In this document: positions 50,112-60,462 of the stretch, in pieces
Numbering within the stretch: position 1 is the stretch's first letter
Layout: the number at the start of each line of letters is the position of its first letter
Source of the DNA: Pseudarthrobacter naphthalenicus
GTDB lineage: Bacteria > Actinomycetota > Actinomycetes > Actinomycetales > Micrococcaceae
DNA length: 64,000 nt
Assembly (NCBI RefSeq): GCF_029076445.1
Contig: NZ_JARESG010000010.1
Location: forward strand, 62,001-126,000
Direction of reading: 5' to 3'
Notes under the pieces: generated by a model
Told to the model about the DNA's origin: nothing
What the model saw: the letters and a program-made list of their open reading frames with translations, nothing else
Databases searched by the model: none
Program-made: the position numbers and the translations under genes

Positions 50112-50340
50112 ATGTTCCTCTCTGGATAGCCTGCGAAGTTAGCTGTCGGATTCGGGTCAGAGAGTTCTAAGACCCGGTCCGCCGTTGCAAGCACTCGGCG
50201 CAGAGATACCCATGAGGGTCCTGGGAGAGGCTTGCTGCTGACGGACTTCACCCCAAGGCAGCCTTGCGACTGCCGGTTGTGGTTCCCCCGCCTCTGCCAG
50301 TGGATGACTCGTGCACCTGATCCGCTGGCAGAGCTCGGCT
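50112..50340 (-). ncRNA. c-di-AMP riboswitch (ydaO/yuaA class), second copy
   Basis: Minus-strand blocks: GGGGGAACC (50281-50289), CCTTGGGGTGAAGTCC, a variable arm, then CCGAATCCGACAGCT (50141-50155) and AACTTCGCAGGC just before the M23 peptidase gene. An extra 5' stem GCTCTGCCAG/CTGGCAGAGG precedes the core. The 389-base gap around it holds only this RNA and its promoter. Confidence 0.9.
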
Positions 50341-50380
50341 CCGGATCAGGTAACGCTTTTATATCGACGCTTGGGTTTAA

Positions 50381-50410
50381 ACTATAGGCGATCAAAACAG
50401 GCAGTAACAA
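50381..50410 (-). promoter_or_regulatory. Promoter of the second riboswitch/M23 peptidase transcript
   Basis: Minus-strand TTGTTA (50405-50410), 18-base spacer, TATAGT (50381-50386) followed by TTTAAAC; AT-rich relative to surroundings and about 40 bases before the riboswitch. Confidence 0.65.
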
Positions 50411-50498
50411 TTCCGTTATATTTGCGGAACTGACGGCCGTGCGCTAGCCCCTTGCGTCGGGGGTGCCGCGGAGCGGCCTCCTGCTGGAGCTCCCGGCC

Positions 50499-51191
50499 CT
50501 AGCTAATGGAAACGAAAACGTGGGCCGCGACCTCGGGCGGCAACTCGAGCGCACCTTCAATGCCCGGAACCCGCACTGATATGTACTCGCCGACGCGCTC
50601 GAGCGAGACTGCCGCGCCGGGCCGGATGCCCCCCTCGTCGAGCTGCACCAGCAACTCGGGTTCCACCTGGATGGGCTCGGCCAGCCTGCTGACGGTCACG
50701 CTCGACGTCGGCCCGTATCCGCGCATGGCCTCAACGAGATTAATCACACCTGCTTCCGGCAGGGCGGCAGCACCCCCCAGCGCAGCCAGCCCGGGGATGG
50801 GGTTGCCGTAGGGCGACTTGGTGGGGTGGTCAAGGAGTTGGTAGATGCGCCGTTCCACCCGCTCGCTCATCACATGCTCCCAGCGGCACGCCTCGTCATG
50901 GACGTACGCCCAGTCCAAGCCGATGACATCGGCCAGGAGCCGCTCGGCGAGCCGGTGTTTGCGCATGACTTCGGTGGCGCGCTTGCGGCCGGTGTCGGTA
51001 AGTTCCAAATGACGGTCTCCGGAGACCACTACCAGGCCGTCCCGCTCCATCCGGCCAACAGTTTGGGACACGGTAGGTCCGGAATGGCGCAGCCGCTCGG
51101 CGATGCGGGCGCGGAGGGCAACGATGTTTTCTTCTTCAAGCTCCAAAATGGTTCGAAGATACATCTCCGTGGTATCGATCAGATCCGTCAT
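50499..51191 (-). CDS. DtxR/IdeR-family metal-dependent repressor
   Basis: A 230-residue regulator: N-terminal winged helix ([16 protein letters not shown]...[18 protein letters not shown]), dimerisation/metal domain and C-terminal SH3-like domain. Every metal ligand of DtxR is present at the same residue number: Met10, Cys102, Glu105, His106, and His79, Glu83, His98. It should therefore bind Fe(II) or Mn(II) and repress iron or manganese genes. The start MTDLIDTTE has GAGGAG nine bases upstream. It is divergent from serC. Confidence 0.94.
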   Translation of the reverse strand: MTDLIDTTEMYLRTILELEEENIVALRARIAERLRHSGPTVSQTVGRMERDGLVVVSGDRHLELTDTGRKRATEVMRKHRLAERLLADVIGLDWAYVHDEACRWEHVMSERVERRIYQLLDHPTKSPYGNPIPGLAALGGAAALPEAGVINLVEAMRGYGPTSSVTVSRLAEPIQVEPELLVQLDEGGIRPGAAVSLERVGEYISVRVPGIEGALELPPEVAAHVFVSIS

Positions 51192-52589
<1,398 letters not shown>

Positions 52590-52631
52590 CGTCCACACGG
52601 CATGAGCGTCCCGCAGGGGAGCGTAAGTGCG

Positions 52632-53954
52632 TCAGCGTTCGACGGCGTCGTCCGGCTTCTGGTCCCGGGCGGCGCCGTTTGCTGTGTCCCCCAGTGTGGA
52701 GACGACGCTGAAGAGGCGCAGGCCGCGGGCCCGCCGATTGAATGTCAGCCGGAGCTGCCGCGCCCGGATGATCCACACCATGCCGATCAGGGCCGCGGCG
52801 ATCCCGGAGGCGGCGGCCACGGTCAGCGACCAGCGGGGGCCGGCCACATTGGCCACCCACCCCACCAGCGGCGCCCCGATGGGTGTGCCGCCCATGAAGA
52901 TGGCCATGTACAGGGCCATGACCCTGCCCCGCATGACCGGATCGGTAGTGGTCTGGACGTAGCCGTTCGCGCTGGTCATCATGGTGATCGCAAACAGGCC
53001 CACCGGCACCAGCGCAACACCGAACCAGAAGTAGTCCGGGGCCAGGGCGGCCAGTCCGGAGGTCACGCCGAAGGCAGCGGCCGCGCCAAAGATCATCCGC
53101 AGCCGGGGTTTGCCCCGGCCGGCGGACAGGAGTGCGCCGGTCACGGACCCGATGGCCATGATCGAATTCATCAGCCCGAAGGCGCTGGCGTCCAGCCCGA
53201 ACTCCGTCCCCACCATGGCAGCGATGAAGAGCACGAAGTTGAGCCCGAGGGTCCCCACAATGAAAACCGCCACCAGGACCACCACAATGTCCGGCCGGAA
53301 CCGCACGTAGCGCAGCCCCTCCCGGATACGGCCTTTTCCGGGCGCCGCGCGGGGAAGCTGCCGCAAGGACGCCGTCGGGATCCGCCACAGGCTCAGGAGC
53401 ATGGCCAGGAACGTGACGGTGTTGATCAGGAACACCCAGCCGGGGCCAACGGCCACCGTCAGGAGCCCGGCCACCGCGGGGCCGATCATGCGGGCCACAT
53501 TGAAGGAGGCACTGTTCAGTGCGACGGCGTTGGAGAGGTAATCGTCGCGGACCAGCTCAGAGACGAAGGTCTGGCGAACCGGCGCGTCCAGCGCGGACAC
53601 CAGGCCCAGGAGAAGGGCAAAACAATACACGTGCCACAGCTGCCCGGCTCCGATAACAACCAGGATCCCCAGTCCGGTACTGAGCAGGGCCATCACCGAC
53701 TGGGTCATGACGAGCAGCTGTTTGCGGCTGTAACGGTCCGCCACAAGCCCGGCCACCGGCGCCAGGAACAGCTGGGGTCCCAGCTGGAGGGCCATGGTGA
53801 TGCCCATGGCACCGGCGTCCTGATCCGTCAGGTGATCAAACACCAGCCAGTCCTGGGCCGTCCGCTGCATCCAGGTTCCGATGTTGGAAACCAGCGCACC
53901 AATGAACCAGATCCGGTAGTTGAGGATGTGCAGGGATTTGAAGGTGGACATCAT
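52632..53954 (-). CDS. MFS transporter, probable exporter
   Basis: A 440-residue major facilitator with 12 predicted helices. The motif LVADRYSRKQLL lies between helices 2 and 3, which fits the enterobactin-exporter-like or MFS_3 group, together with the N-terminal ALVSNIGTWMQRTAQDWLV. Export of a metabolite or drug is likely; substrate unknown. Convergent with serC (42-base gap). The same neighbourhood (serC, MFS, DUF3027, cold-shock protein) occurs in mycobacteria. Confidence 0.88.
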   Translation of the reverse strand: MMSTFKSLHILNYRIWFIGALVSNIGTWMQRTAQDWLVFDHLTDQDAGAMGITMALQLGPQLFLAPVAGLVADRYSRKQLLVMTQSVMALLSTGLGILVVIGAGQLWHVYCFALLLGLVSALDAPVRQTFVSELVRDDYLSNAVALNSASFNVARMIGPAVAGLLTVAVGPGWVFLINTVTFLAMLLSLWRIPTASLRQLPRAAPGKGRIREGLRYVRFRPDIVVVLVAVFIVGTLGLNFVLFIAAMVGTEFGLDASAFGLMNSIMAIGSVTGALLSAGRGKPRLRMIFGAAAAFGVTSGLAALAPDYFWFGVALVPVGLFAITMMTSANGYVQTTTDPVMRGRVMALYMAIFMGGTPIGAPLVGWVANVAGPRWSLTVAAASGIAAALIGMVWIIRARQLRLTFNRRARGLRLFSVVSTLGDTANGAARDQKPDDAVER

Positions 53955-53996
53955 GGCCGGCCTCCGTGTTGATCAACCCTGCGTGTTAGCAACTGC

Positions 53997-54584
53997 CTAG
54001 TCAGTCCCGCCGTTGGGTTCGTCTTCTTCGGAATCGGCAGGACCCTCCTCGGCGGGTTCACCCTCGTCGGCGGGCTCGTCGGCGGGCTCGTCGGGGATCG
54101 GTTCGTCGTGCGCCGCGGACCCGGGCGTGCGGCCCCGGCCAGCCTGTGAGTCCGATTCCTCCACTGCCTGCGCGTCTTCGGGGCGGACGCGCTCGGCCCA
54201 CGGCACCCATTCCGGGGACAGGATGGAATCCTCGGACGGGAGCAGGCCCAGCTCGCTGACGGTGACCACTTTGGAGCGCGAGTTCCGGGTCACCACCGCA
54301 TACCATTGCCAACCCTGGTAGCCGGGCAGCTTGGATTCGAAGAGATGGGTGACCAGCCGGTCGCCCTCGCTTTTGGCGGCGATATGCTGCCCGATGTCCG
54401 ACGGCGCCGTGATGCCCTCGAGCGCGGTCCGCGCCACGTCAACGGCAGACGCCAGAAAAGCATCCGGTTTGCCGGTCCGCCATACGGGCACGCCGGCGCG
54501 GCGTTTGGCTGCAGCCTTAACACCGGCCGGCTCCGCGGCAGCGTCCGGCTGTTCAGCGTCCGGCTGTTCAGCTTCCGGGTTCAT
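53997..54584 (-). CDS. DUF3027-family protein
   Basis: A 195-residue actinobacterial protein of unknown function. The central conserved part (DAFLASAVDVARTAL, GYQGWQWYAVVTRN, VVTVSELGLLPSEDSILSPEWVPW) is flanked by low-complexity ends: an N-terminal repeat AEQPDAEQPD and a C-terminal acidic tail (DEPADEPADEGEP) encoded by a tandem repeat. ATG at MNPEAEQ is preferred over a TTG two codons earlier. It is ten bases after the cold-shock gene in the same direction. Confidence 0.88.
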   Translation of the reverse strand: MNPEAEQPDAEQPDAAAEPAGVKAAAKRRAGVPVWRTGKPDAFLASAVDVARTALEGITAPSDIGQHIAAKSEGDRLVTHLFESKLPGYQGWQWYAVVTRNSRSKVVTVSELGLLPSEDSILSPEWVPWAERVRPEDAQAVEESDSQAGRGRTPGSAAHDEPIPDEPADEPADEGEPAEEGPADSEEDEPNGGTD

Positions 54585-54593
54585 AGCCAAGGC

Positions 54594-54977
54594 CTAAACG
54601 TCCAGCTCGTCGGCAACCTTACGCAGGGCCGCCGCGATGGCTTTGCCCTTGTTGCCTTCCGGGTATTTGCCCGCAGACAGGGTTCCGGAGAGGTTGTCCA
54701 GGACGCTCACCAGGTCCTGCACCAGCGGCGCCAGGTCCCGGGCGTTTGGCCGCTTGGCCTTGGCGATGGACGGGGTTTTGTCCAGGACGCGCAGCCCGAG
54801 CGCCTGGGCGCCTTTCCGGCCGTCCGCGACGCCGAACTCAACGCGGGTGCCGGCCTTCAGGTCCGTGACGCCTTCGGGCAGCGCTGATTTGGGCAGGAAG
54901 ACCTCCTGGCCGTCTTCGCCGGCGAGGAAGCCGAAACCCTTTTCCTTGTCATACCACTTGACCTTGCCGGTAGGCAC
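54594..54977 (-). CDS. Cold-shock-domain protein with C-terminal extension
   Basis: A 127-residue protein. The N-terminal 65 residues are a cold-shock domain (TGKVKWYDKEKGFGFLAGED, with RNP1 KGFGFL; the RNP2 stretch reads VFLPKSAL instead of the usual VFVHFS). It is followed by a helical tail of about 60 residues (PLVQDLVSVLDNLSGTL...ALRKVADEL) absent from small Csp proteins. GTG start with GAGGG upstream. RNA chaperone or RNA-binding role likely. Same position as cspB of mycobacteria. Confidence 0.9.
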   Translation of the reverse strand: MPTGKVKWYDKEKGFGFLAGEDGQEVFLPKSALPEGVTDLKAGTRVEFGVADGRKGAQALGLRVLDKTPSIAKAKRPNARDLAPLVQDLVSVLDNLSGTLSAGKYPEGNKGKAIAAALRKVADELDV

Positions 54978-55288
54978 GTAATCAACCCTCTTCGTTCTGC
55001 GTCTTAAGACACGGCCGGCAGTCACCGCATCCGCACCAATATGCGGGTTCAGGGTATGACAGCGACGGACCGTGTTGGTCTGTTCCTTCAAGGTTATCCT
55101 GCCGGGGACGGATTTCCGCTTTCACCGGCACCTGGTGATGCCCCGCGCTGCCCCGTGGCCACGCCCTTTGCCCCGCCGTGGTCCGGCCCGTTCCCGGTGG
55201 CTCCTGCCGGCCCGGTGGCAAGGGCGCCGGGCCGCCCGGCCCAGTGTCGGCCGGCCCAGTGTCGGCCGGCCCTGTTAGCGTTACGTGC
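54978..55288. other. Intergenic region between cold-shock and small membrane protein genes
   Basis: 311 bases holding the divergent start regions of two genes and, near its right end, a 15-base tandem repeat. No RNA gene or convincing small coding frame is seen. Confidence 0.4.
55237..55272. repeat. 15-base tandem repeat
   Basis: CGGCCCAGTGTCGGC twice in perfect tandem (55237-55251 and 55252-55266) plus the first six bases of a third copy, 17 bases before the small membrane protein gene. Confidence 0.85.
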
Positions 55289-55522
55289 ATGACACCCTCG
55301 CGTTACCGCCGCCCACTGATGATTTCCGCAGCGGTAGTTGCCGTTCTTTCCCTCGTGGCGGTCGGGGCTGTAATGGCCCTGGCCTTCGCTGGCATGGCCG
55401 CCCCGGTCTGGGTCACGTCCGTTGCCTTGTACGGACTGCCCGTGGCCTTCCTCCTGATGCTCTTCCTGGTCCTGGACAGCGTGGCGGGAAGGCGCCGGGC
55501 GGGAAAGTCCGGCGGGCTGTAA
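55289..55522 (+). CDS. Small two-helix membrane protein
   Basis: A 77-residue protein: MTPSRYRRPL then a first helix (about 12-36) and a second (about 44-64), ending in a basic tail RRRAGKSGGL. Function unknown. It starts at ATG without a strong ribosome-binding site (GTTACGTGC), ten bases before the gene that follows, so it may be the head of the operon with the PF13625 and XPB genes. Confidence 0.65.
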   Translation: MTPSRYRRPLMISAAVVAVLSLVAVGAVMALAFAGMAAPVWVTSVALYGLPVAFLLMLFLVLDSVAGRRRAGKSGGL

Positions 55523-55532
55523 CGTTGGACTG

Positions 55533-58028
55533 ATGTCCCTTATCCGCGCGCTCAGCAAAGAGTTGGAGGCACGCAGCGACGACTCGCTGCGGGCCCTCTT
55601 CGCGGCGCGGCCGGACCTCATCTCTCCCCCGGTCCCGGATTTTCCCGCCCTGGCCGCGAGGGCCAGCGCCAGGGTCAGCGTCCAACGCGCCCTGGAGCGT
55701 CTCAACAGGCCCCAGATGCAGGTGCTGGAGACACTCCACCTGTGTACCAACACGGACACAGCGCACAGCGCTTCGGCGGCGGGCGTGCGGAAGCTTATTG
55801 CCGGGTCCACCGTGGCGGCCGTGGAGCGCATCCTGACCTCGCTCCAGGACCTTGCCCTGATCCACCGGGCCGAGCCGCCGCACGGAACTCCGGCAGGGCA
55901 CCGTCAGCGCTACTACCTGCCCGTGGGGTGCCTCAAGGACGTGGTGGGCATCTACCCCGCCGGCCTGGGCCGCAGCTACACCGAGCTGGTCCGGCTTCAG
56001 CCGGCGTTCGCCCAGCGCGTGGTCCAGCTCGTTGCCGAACTGCGCCACAGCGGCGTCGCGATCCAGGAAGCCACCACCCCCATGGAGGCAGCGCTCGCGC
56101 TGCAGCACTGGACATCCTCACCGGAGGCGCTCGCCCAGGCTTTGGCGGGAGCCCCGGAACGGACGACGGCGTTACTCGCCAAATTCCGCAACTGGGCCAT
56201 GGGCGCCGTCCCCCAGGCGCAACGGAAAGCGTCCGTCACACATCAGGGCACCGACGTCGGGCCCGTCGACTGGCTGCTCGCGCGGGGGCTCCTGGTCCCG
56301 CTCGACGCCGCCCACGTGGAACTGCCCCACAGCGTGGGACTGTCCCTGCGCGGCGGTGCCATCATCAACGACTTCACCCTTTCACCGCCGGTTCCGCAAC
56401 TGGGCAGCACCACGGCTGCCCTTCGCCGGAACGCGGCCTTGGGCGCCATCGCGGAAACCCTCCGGCTGGTGGGCGAGCTCCTGCACGCCGTCAGGGCACA
56501 ACCGCTGGTTACCCTGCGCAGCGGCGGAGTGGGCGTGCGCGAGATGAAGCGGCTGGCCGAATTCCTGCGTATCGATCAGCACCAGGCGGGCCTGCTGCTG
56601 GAGCTCAGTGCACTCTCGGGCCTGCTGCGGCTGGATGTTGACTCCTCCACCTGGGTACAGCCGCCGGATCTGGAGTGGCTGGGCCTCACCCGGCAGGAGC
56701 AATGGCTGTGGCTGGTCAACGCCTGGCTTGCCAGCGAGCGCGTCCCGTCGCTGGTGGGGCAGCCGGTCAGCGGGCCGGCGGGCGCGTCCGCCGCGCACCG
56801 GGGGCTGGCCGGGACCACGGTCAATGCCCTGTCCGCCGAGGCGCAGCGCCCCGACGCCCCGGTGGTCCGGAAACGGATCCTGGAGATACTGAACGAACTC
56901 ACGCATGAGGCGGGTGCAGTCGACGGCACGGCCCCGGTCCTGGACGCGGCCGCTGTCCTGCAGCGGGCCGAATGGGCGCAGCCACGGATGGCCCGCCGGT
57001 TCAGTTCCCTGATCAAGGGGGTGCTGGCCGAAGCAGAGCTGCTGGGGCTGACCGGATCCGGCGCGCTGAGCCAGCTCGGCAGCGCCATTGCCGACGACAA
57101 GCCGGACGAAGCCTTGAACATCCTCGGCGAACACCTGCCCGCCGCGCTTAACCACGTCCTGCTCCAGGCAGACCTCACCGCCGTTGCCCCTGGCTACCTG
57201 GCCCCGGAGCTGAGCGAGAAGCTCCTGCTGATGGCCGACGCTGAAGGCCAGGGCCCGGCCACCATCTACCGGTTCTCCCCTGACTCCATCAGGCGGGCGC
57301 TCGACGCCGGACATGACGCGTCGAGCCTGCTGGGGTTCCTCCGGGAACATTCAGGCACGGCGGTGCCCCAGCCGCTCGAATATCTGGTGGAAGATACCGC
57401 ATCCAGGCACGGCCGTCTCCGGGTGGGGGCAGCGGCCAGCTTCATCCAAAGCGATGACGAGGCCGCGGTCCTGGAGCTTGCGTCCGAATCACGGGCGGCC
57501 CTGCTGGGCCTGGCCCGCATCGCGCCGACTGTCCTGATCTCCGCGGTGCCGCCCCGGGAAACTGCCCAGGTCCTGCGGGGGCTGGGGTTCTCCCCGTCTG
57601 TAGAGGAATCCGAGCCCGCACTGGTCCGGCTCCGGCGGACCACCGGCGTCCCGGGCAGCGTCCGGCCCGTTTACACCGCGCCGCGCACCGCGCCTGCGGA
57701 GGATGACGTGGCTGCCCAACTGGCTGTGCTGCGGAACGGCAGGCAGGATGGCCGCCCGGGCAGCGGTGGCCGCCCGGACACCGCCATCGGGTCCGGCGAA
57801 GCGGCCACCCAGCTAGGCCTTGAGACCCTGCAGCGCGCCATCCGGCTCAAGCAGTTGGTGAGCATGAACGTGGTGGACAGCCACGGGAATTCCATCCTGG
57901 AAACGGTTGTTCCCTTGTCTGTGGGCGGGGGCCGTGTCCGGGTCTTCGATCCGGCCAAGGAAACCGAGCGTGTCCTCTCCATCCACCGCATCATCGACGT
58001 CGAAGCCGCGGAGGAACTGCGGCAGTGA
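55533..58028 (+). CDS. Helicase-associated (PF13625 Helicase_C_3) protein
   Basis: An 831-residue protein without Walker motifs. It starts MSLIRALSKELEARSDD with several winged-helix-like segments (RLNRPQMQVLETLHL; GVREMKRLAEFLRIDQHQAGLL), and the C-terminal third (AIRLKQLVSMNVVDSHG, DPAKETERVLSIHRI) resembles the WYL/Helicase_C_3 module. It is the same gene pair as mycobacterial Rv0862c-Rv0861c, always next to XPB. Probable DNA-binding partner of the helicase; this is inference from strict neighbourhood. It lies 13 bases before XPB. Confidence 0.85.
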   Translation: MSLIRALSKELEARSDDSLRALFAARPDLISPPVPDFPALAARASARVSVQRALERLNRPQMQVLETLHLCTNTDTAHSASAAGVRKLIAGSTVAAVERILTSLQDLALIHRAEPPHGTPAGHRQRYYLPVGCLKDVVGIYPAGLGRSYTELVRLQPAFAQRVVQLVAELRHSGVAIQEATTPMEAALALQHWTSSPEALAQALAGAPERTTALLAKFRNWAMGAVPQAQRKASVTHQGTDVGPVDWLLARGLLVPLDAAHVELPHSVGLSLRGGAIINDFTLSPPVPQLGSTTAALRRNAALGAIAETLRLVGELLHAVRAQPLVTLRSGGVGVREMKRLAEFLRIDQHQAGLLLELSALSGLLRLDVDSSTWVQPPDLEWLGLTRQEQWLWLVNAWLASERVPSLVGQPVSGPAGASAAHRGLAGTTVNALSAEAQRPDAPVVRKRILEILNELTHEAGAVDGTAPVLDAAAVLQRAEWAQPRMARRFSSLIKGVLAEAELLGLTGSGALSQLGSAIADDKPDEALNILGEHLPAALNHVLLQADLTAVAPGYLAPELSEKLLLMADAEGQGPATIYRFSPDSIRRALDAGHDASSLLGFLREHSGTAVPQPLEYLVEDTASRHGRLRVGAAASFIQSDDEAAVLELASESRAALLGLARIAPTVLISAVPPRETAQVLRGLGFSPSVEESEPALVRLRRTTGVPGSVRPVYTAPRTAPAEDDVAAQLAVLRNGRQDGRPGSGGRPDTAIGSGEAATQLGLETLQRAIRLKQLVSMNVVDSHGNSILETVVPLSVGGGRVRVFDPAKETERVLSIHRIIDVEAAEELRQ

Positions 58029-58041
58029 AGGATCTCCGCAC

Positions 58042-59685
58042 GTGAACGACGGCCCGCTGATTGTCCAGAGCGACAAGACCATCCTGCTGGAAGTGGACCA
58101 CGAGCTCGCTACCGAAGCCCGCCATGCGATCGCCCCCTTCGCAGAGCTGGAACGCGCCCCCGAACACATGCACAGTTACCGGCTGACGCCCCTGGGCCTC
58201 TGGAATGCACGCGCCGCCGGACTGGACGCGGAGCGGGTCCTGGACACGCTGCTCAAATACTCACGGTTCCCGGTGCCGCATTCGCTGCTGATCGACGTCG
58301 AAGAGACCATGTCCCGGTACGGCCGGCTCCGCCTTGAAAAAGACCCCCAGCACGGGCTGGTGATGCGCACGGATGACTACCCGGTCCTCGAAGAGGTGAT
58401 CCGGGCCAAGAAGATCCAACCCCTCCTGGGGCCACGGATTGATGGCGAAACCATCGTGGTGCATTCCTCCCAGCGCGGCCAGCTCAAACAGCTGCTCCTG
58501 AAGATCGGCTGGCCGGCAGAGGATCTCGCCGGCTACGTTGACGGCACACCGCACCTGATTGCCCTCAATGAGGACGGCTGGAAGCTGCGCCCCTACCAAC
58601 AGCTCGCCACCGAGAATTTCTGGGCCGGCGGCAGCGGCGTGGTGGTGCTCCCCTGCGGTGCCGGGAAGACCCTGGTGGGTGCCGCCGCCATGGCCACCAG
58701 TTCCACCACAACGCTGATCCTGGTCACCAACACGGTGGCCGCGCGCCAGTGGAAAGACGAGCTGCTCAAGCGCACCTCCCTCACGGAGGACGAAATCGGC
58801 GAGTACTCCGGAGCGGTCAAGGAGGTCCGGCCGGTAACCATTGCCACCTACCAGGTGCTCACCACCAAGCGGGGCGGCCTTTACCCGCACCTGGAGCTGG
58901 TGGACGGCCACGACTGGGGCCTGATCATCTACGACGAAGTCCATCTGCTGCCGGCGCCCATCTTCCGCATGACCGCCGATCTCCAGGCCCGCCGCCGGCT
59001 GGGCCTCACGGCCACCCTGGTGCGGGAGGACGGCCGCGAAGGCGAGGTCTTCAGCCTTATCGGTCCCAAACGGTACGACGCACCCTGGAAGGACATCGAG
59101 TCCCAGGGCTACATTGCGCCGGCGGACTGCGTCGAGGTCCGTATAGACCTGCCCCGGGACGAGCGCGTGGCGTACGCCATGGCCGAGGACGCGGACAAGT
59201 ACCGGCTCTGTTCGACGTCGGAGTCCAAGACCCTGATTGTCGAAGAGTTGGTTGCCCGGCACCAGGGCGACCAGCTGCTGGTGATCGGTCAGTACATTGA
59301 CCAGCTGGACGAGATCGGCGAGCGCCTGGGCGCACCCGTCATCAAGGGCGATACCTCGGTGAAGGAACGGCAAAAACTCTTCGACGCGTTCCGTGCCGGC
59401 GACGTGCAGACGCTGGTGGTCTCGAAGGTGGCCAACTTCTCCATCGACCTGCCGGAGGCCTCGGTTGCCATCCAGGTCTCGGGCTCGTTCGGGTCCCGCC
59501 AGGAAGAGGCCCAGCGGCTGGGCCGGCTGCTTCGGCCCAAGAAGGACGGACGGGCTGCCCGCTTCTACTCGCTGGTGGCCAGGGACACCCTCGATCAGGA
59601 TTTTGCGGCTAAAAGGCAGCGCTTCCTGGCGGAGCAGGGGTACGCCTACCGGATCATGGACGCGAAGGATGTGGGGGCCGCCTAG
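58042..59685 (+). CDS. xpb: DNA repair helicase XPB (ERCC3 family)
   Basis: A 547-residue superfamily 2 3'-5' helicase. It has an N-terminal damage-recognition-like region to about residue 180, Walker A LPCGAGKT at 204-210, DEVH box at 298-301, motif III GLTATLVREDG and motif VI GSRQEEAQRLGRLLRP. The GTG start with AAGGA nine bases upstream gives nearly the same size as mycobacterial XPB. XPB is rare in bacteria and typical of actinobacteria. It unwinds DNA, presumably with the protein encoded upstream. Confidence 0.93.
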   Translation: MNDGPLIVQSDKTILLEVDHELATEARHAIAPFAELERAPEHMHSYRLTPLGLWNARAAGLDAERVLDTLLKYSRFPVPHSLLIDVEETMSRYGRLRLEKDPQHGLVMRTDDYPVLEEVIRAKKIQPLLGPRIDGETIVVHSSQRGQLKQLLLKIGWPAEDLAGYVDGTPHLIALNEDGWKLRPYQQLATENFWAGGSGVVVLPCGAGKTLVGAAAMATSSTTTLILVTNTVAARQWKDELLKRTSLTEDEIGEYSGAVKEVRPVTIATYQVLTTKRGGLYPHLELVDGHDWGLIIYDEVHLLPAPIFRMTADLQARRRLGLTATLVREDGREGEVFSLIGPKRYDAPWKDIESQGYIAPADCVEVRIDLPRDERVAYAMAEDADKYRLCSTSESKTLIVEELVARHQGDQLLVIGQYIDQLDEIGERLGAPVIKGDTSVKERQKLFDAFRAGDVQTLVVSKVANFSIDLPEASVAIQVSGSFGSRQEEAQRLGRLLRPKKDGRAARFYSLVARDTLDQDFAAKRQRFLAEQGYAYRIMDAKDVGAA

Positions 59686-59746
59686 GCTCACGGAACACAC
59701 ACCTGCCGTCCAGAAAACTCACAGATTCTGGGAGCATGATGGGAGC

Positions 59747-60460
59747 ATGAAGAAGACCGGTCCCGAAGCCAAGCTCCTCGTTGTTGACGATGAACCCAAC
59801 ATCCGCGAGCTGCTGTCCACGTCCCTTCGCTTCGCCGGTTTCGAGGTGGTTTCGGCTGCCAACGGACGGGACGCCCTGGCCGCCGCCGAGCTGCACGCTC
59901 CGGACCTGGCTGTGCTGGACGTTATGCTGCCGGACATGGACGGGTTTACCGTCACCCGCAAGCTGCGGGCATCCGGCAAACACTTCCCCGTCCTGTTCCT
60001 GACGGCGAAGGACGACACCGAGGACAAGGTCACCGGCCTCACCGTTGGCGGGGACGACTACGTCACCAAGCCCTTCAGCCTGGACGAGGTGGTGGCCCGC
60101 ATCCGGGCCGTCCTGCGCCGCACGCAGCCGCTGCTGGATGACGACGACGCCGTCATCCGGGTTGATGACCTGGAGCTCGACGACGATGCGCACGAGGTGC
60201 GCCGCGGCGGCACCGTTATTGAGCTCTCCCCCACCGAGTTCAAGCTGCTGCGCTACCTGATGCTTAACCCCAACCGGGTGCTGTCCAAATCCCAGATCCT
60301 TGACCATGTCTGGGAATACAACTTCAACGGCGACGCTTCGATTGTGGAGTCCTACATCTCCTACCTGCGCCGCAAGGTGGACATTGATCCGGATGCCCCG
60401 GCCCTGATCCAGACCAAGCGGGGCGTGGGCTACGTGCTCCGGACGGCAGAGAAGCGCTGA
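59747..60460 (+). CDS. OmpR-family response regulator
   Basis: A 237-residue two-component regulator. The receiver domain has acidic DDE at 14-16, phosphoacceptor Asp58 in LDVMLPDMDGF and Lys108 in VTKPFS; a winged-helix DNA-binding domain follows (SPTEFKLLRYLMLNPNRVLSKSQILDHVW). It is coupled to the sensor kinase gene that follows after two bases. The start ATG overlaps a four-codon frame arising from a repeated GGGAGCATGA. The signal is unknown; it resembles TrcR/MprA-type regulators. Confidence 0.93.
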   Translation: MKKTGPEAKLLVVDDEPNIRELLSTSLRFAGFEVVSAANGRDALAAAELHAPDLAVLDVMLPDMDGFTVTRKLRASGKHFPVLFLTAKDDTEDKVTGLTVGGDDYVTKPFSLDEVVARIRAVLRRTQPLLDDDDAVIRVDDLELDDDAHEVRRGGTVIELSPTEFKLLRYLMLNPNRVLSKSQILDHVWEYNFNGDASIVESYISYLRRKVDIDPDAPALIQTKRGVGYVLRTAEKR

Positions 60461-60462
60461 CC

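Noticed and set aside
52602..53972. 456-codon plus-strand frame opposite the MFS gene
   Set aside because: Hydrophilic His/Gln/Gly-rich translation, exactly the mirror of membrane-protein codons.
58261..59700. 479-codon minus-strand frame opposite XPB
   Set aside because: XPB is supported by all helicase motifs; the opposite frame has no recognisable domain.
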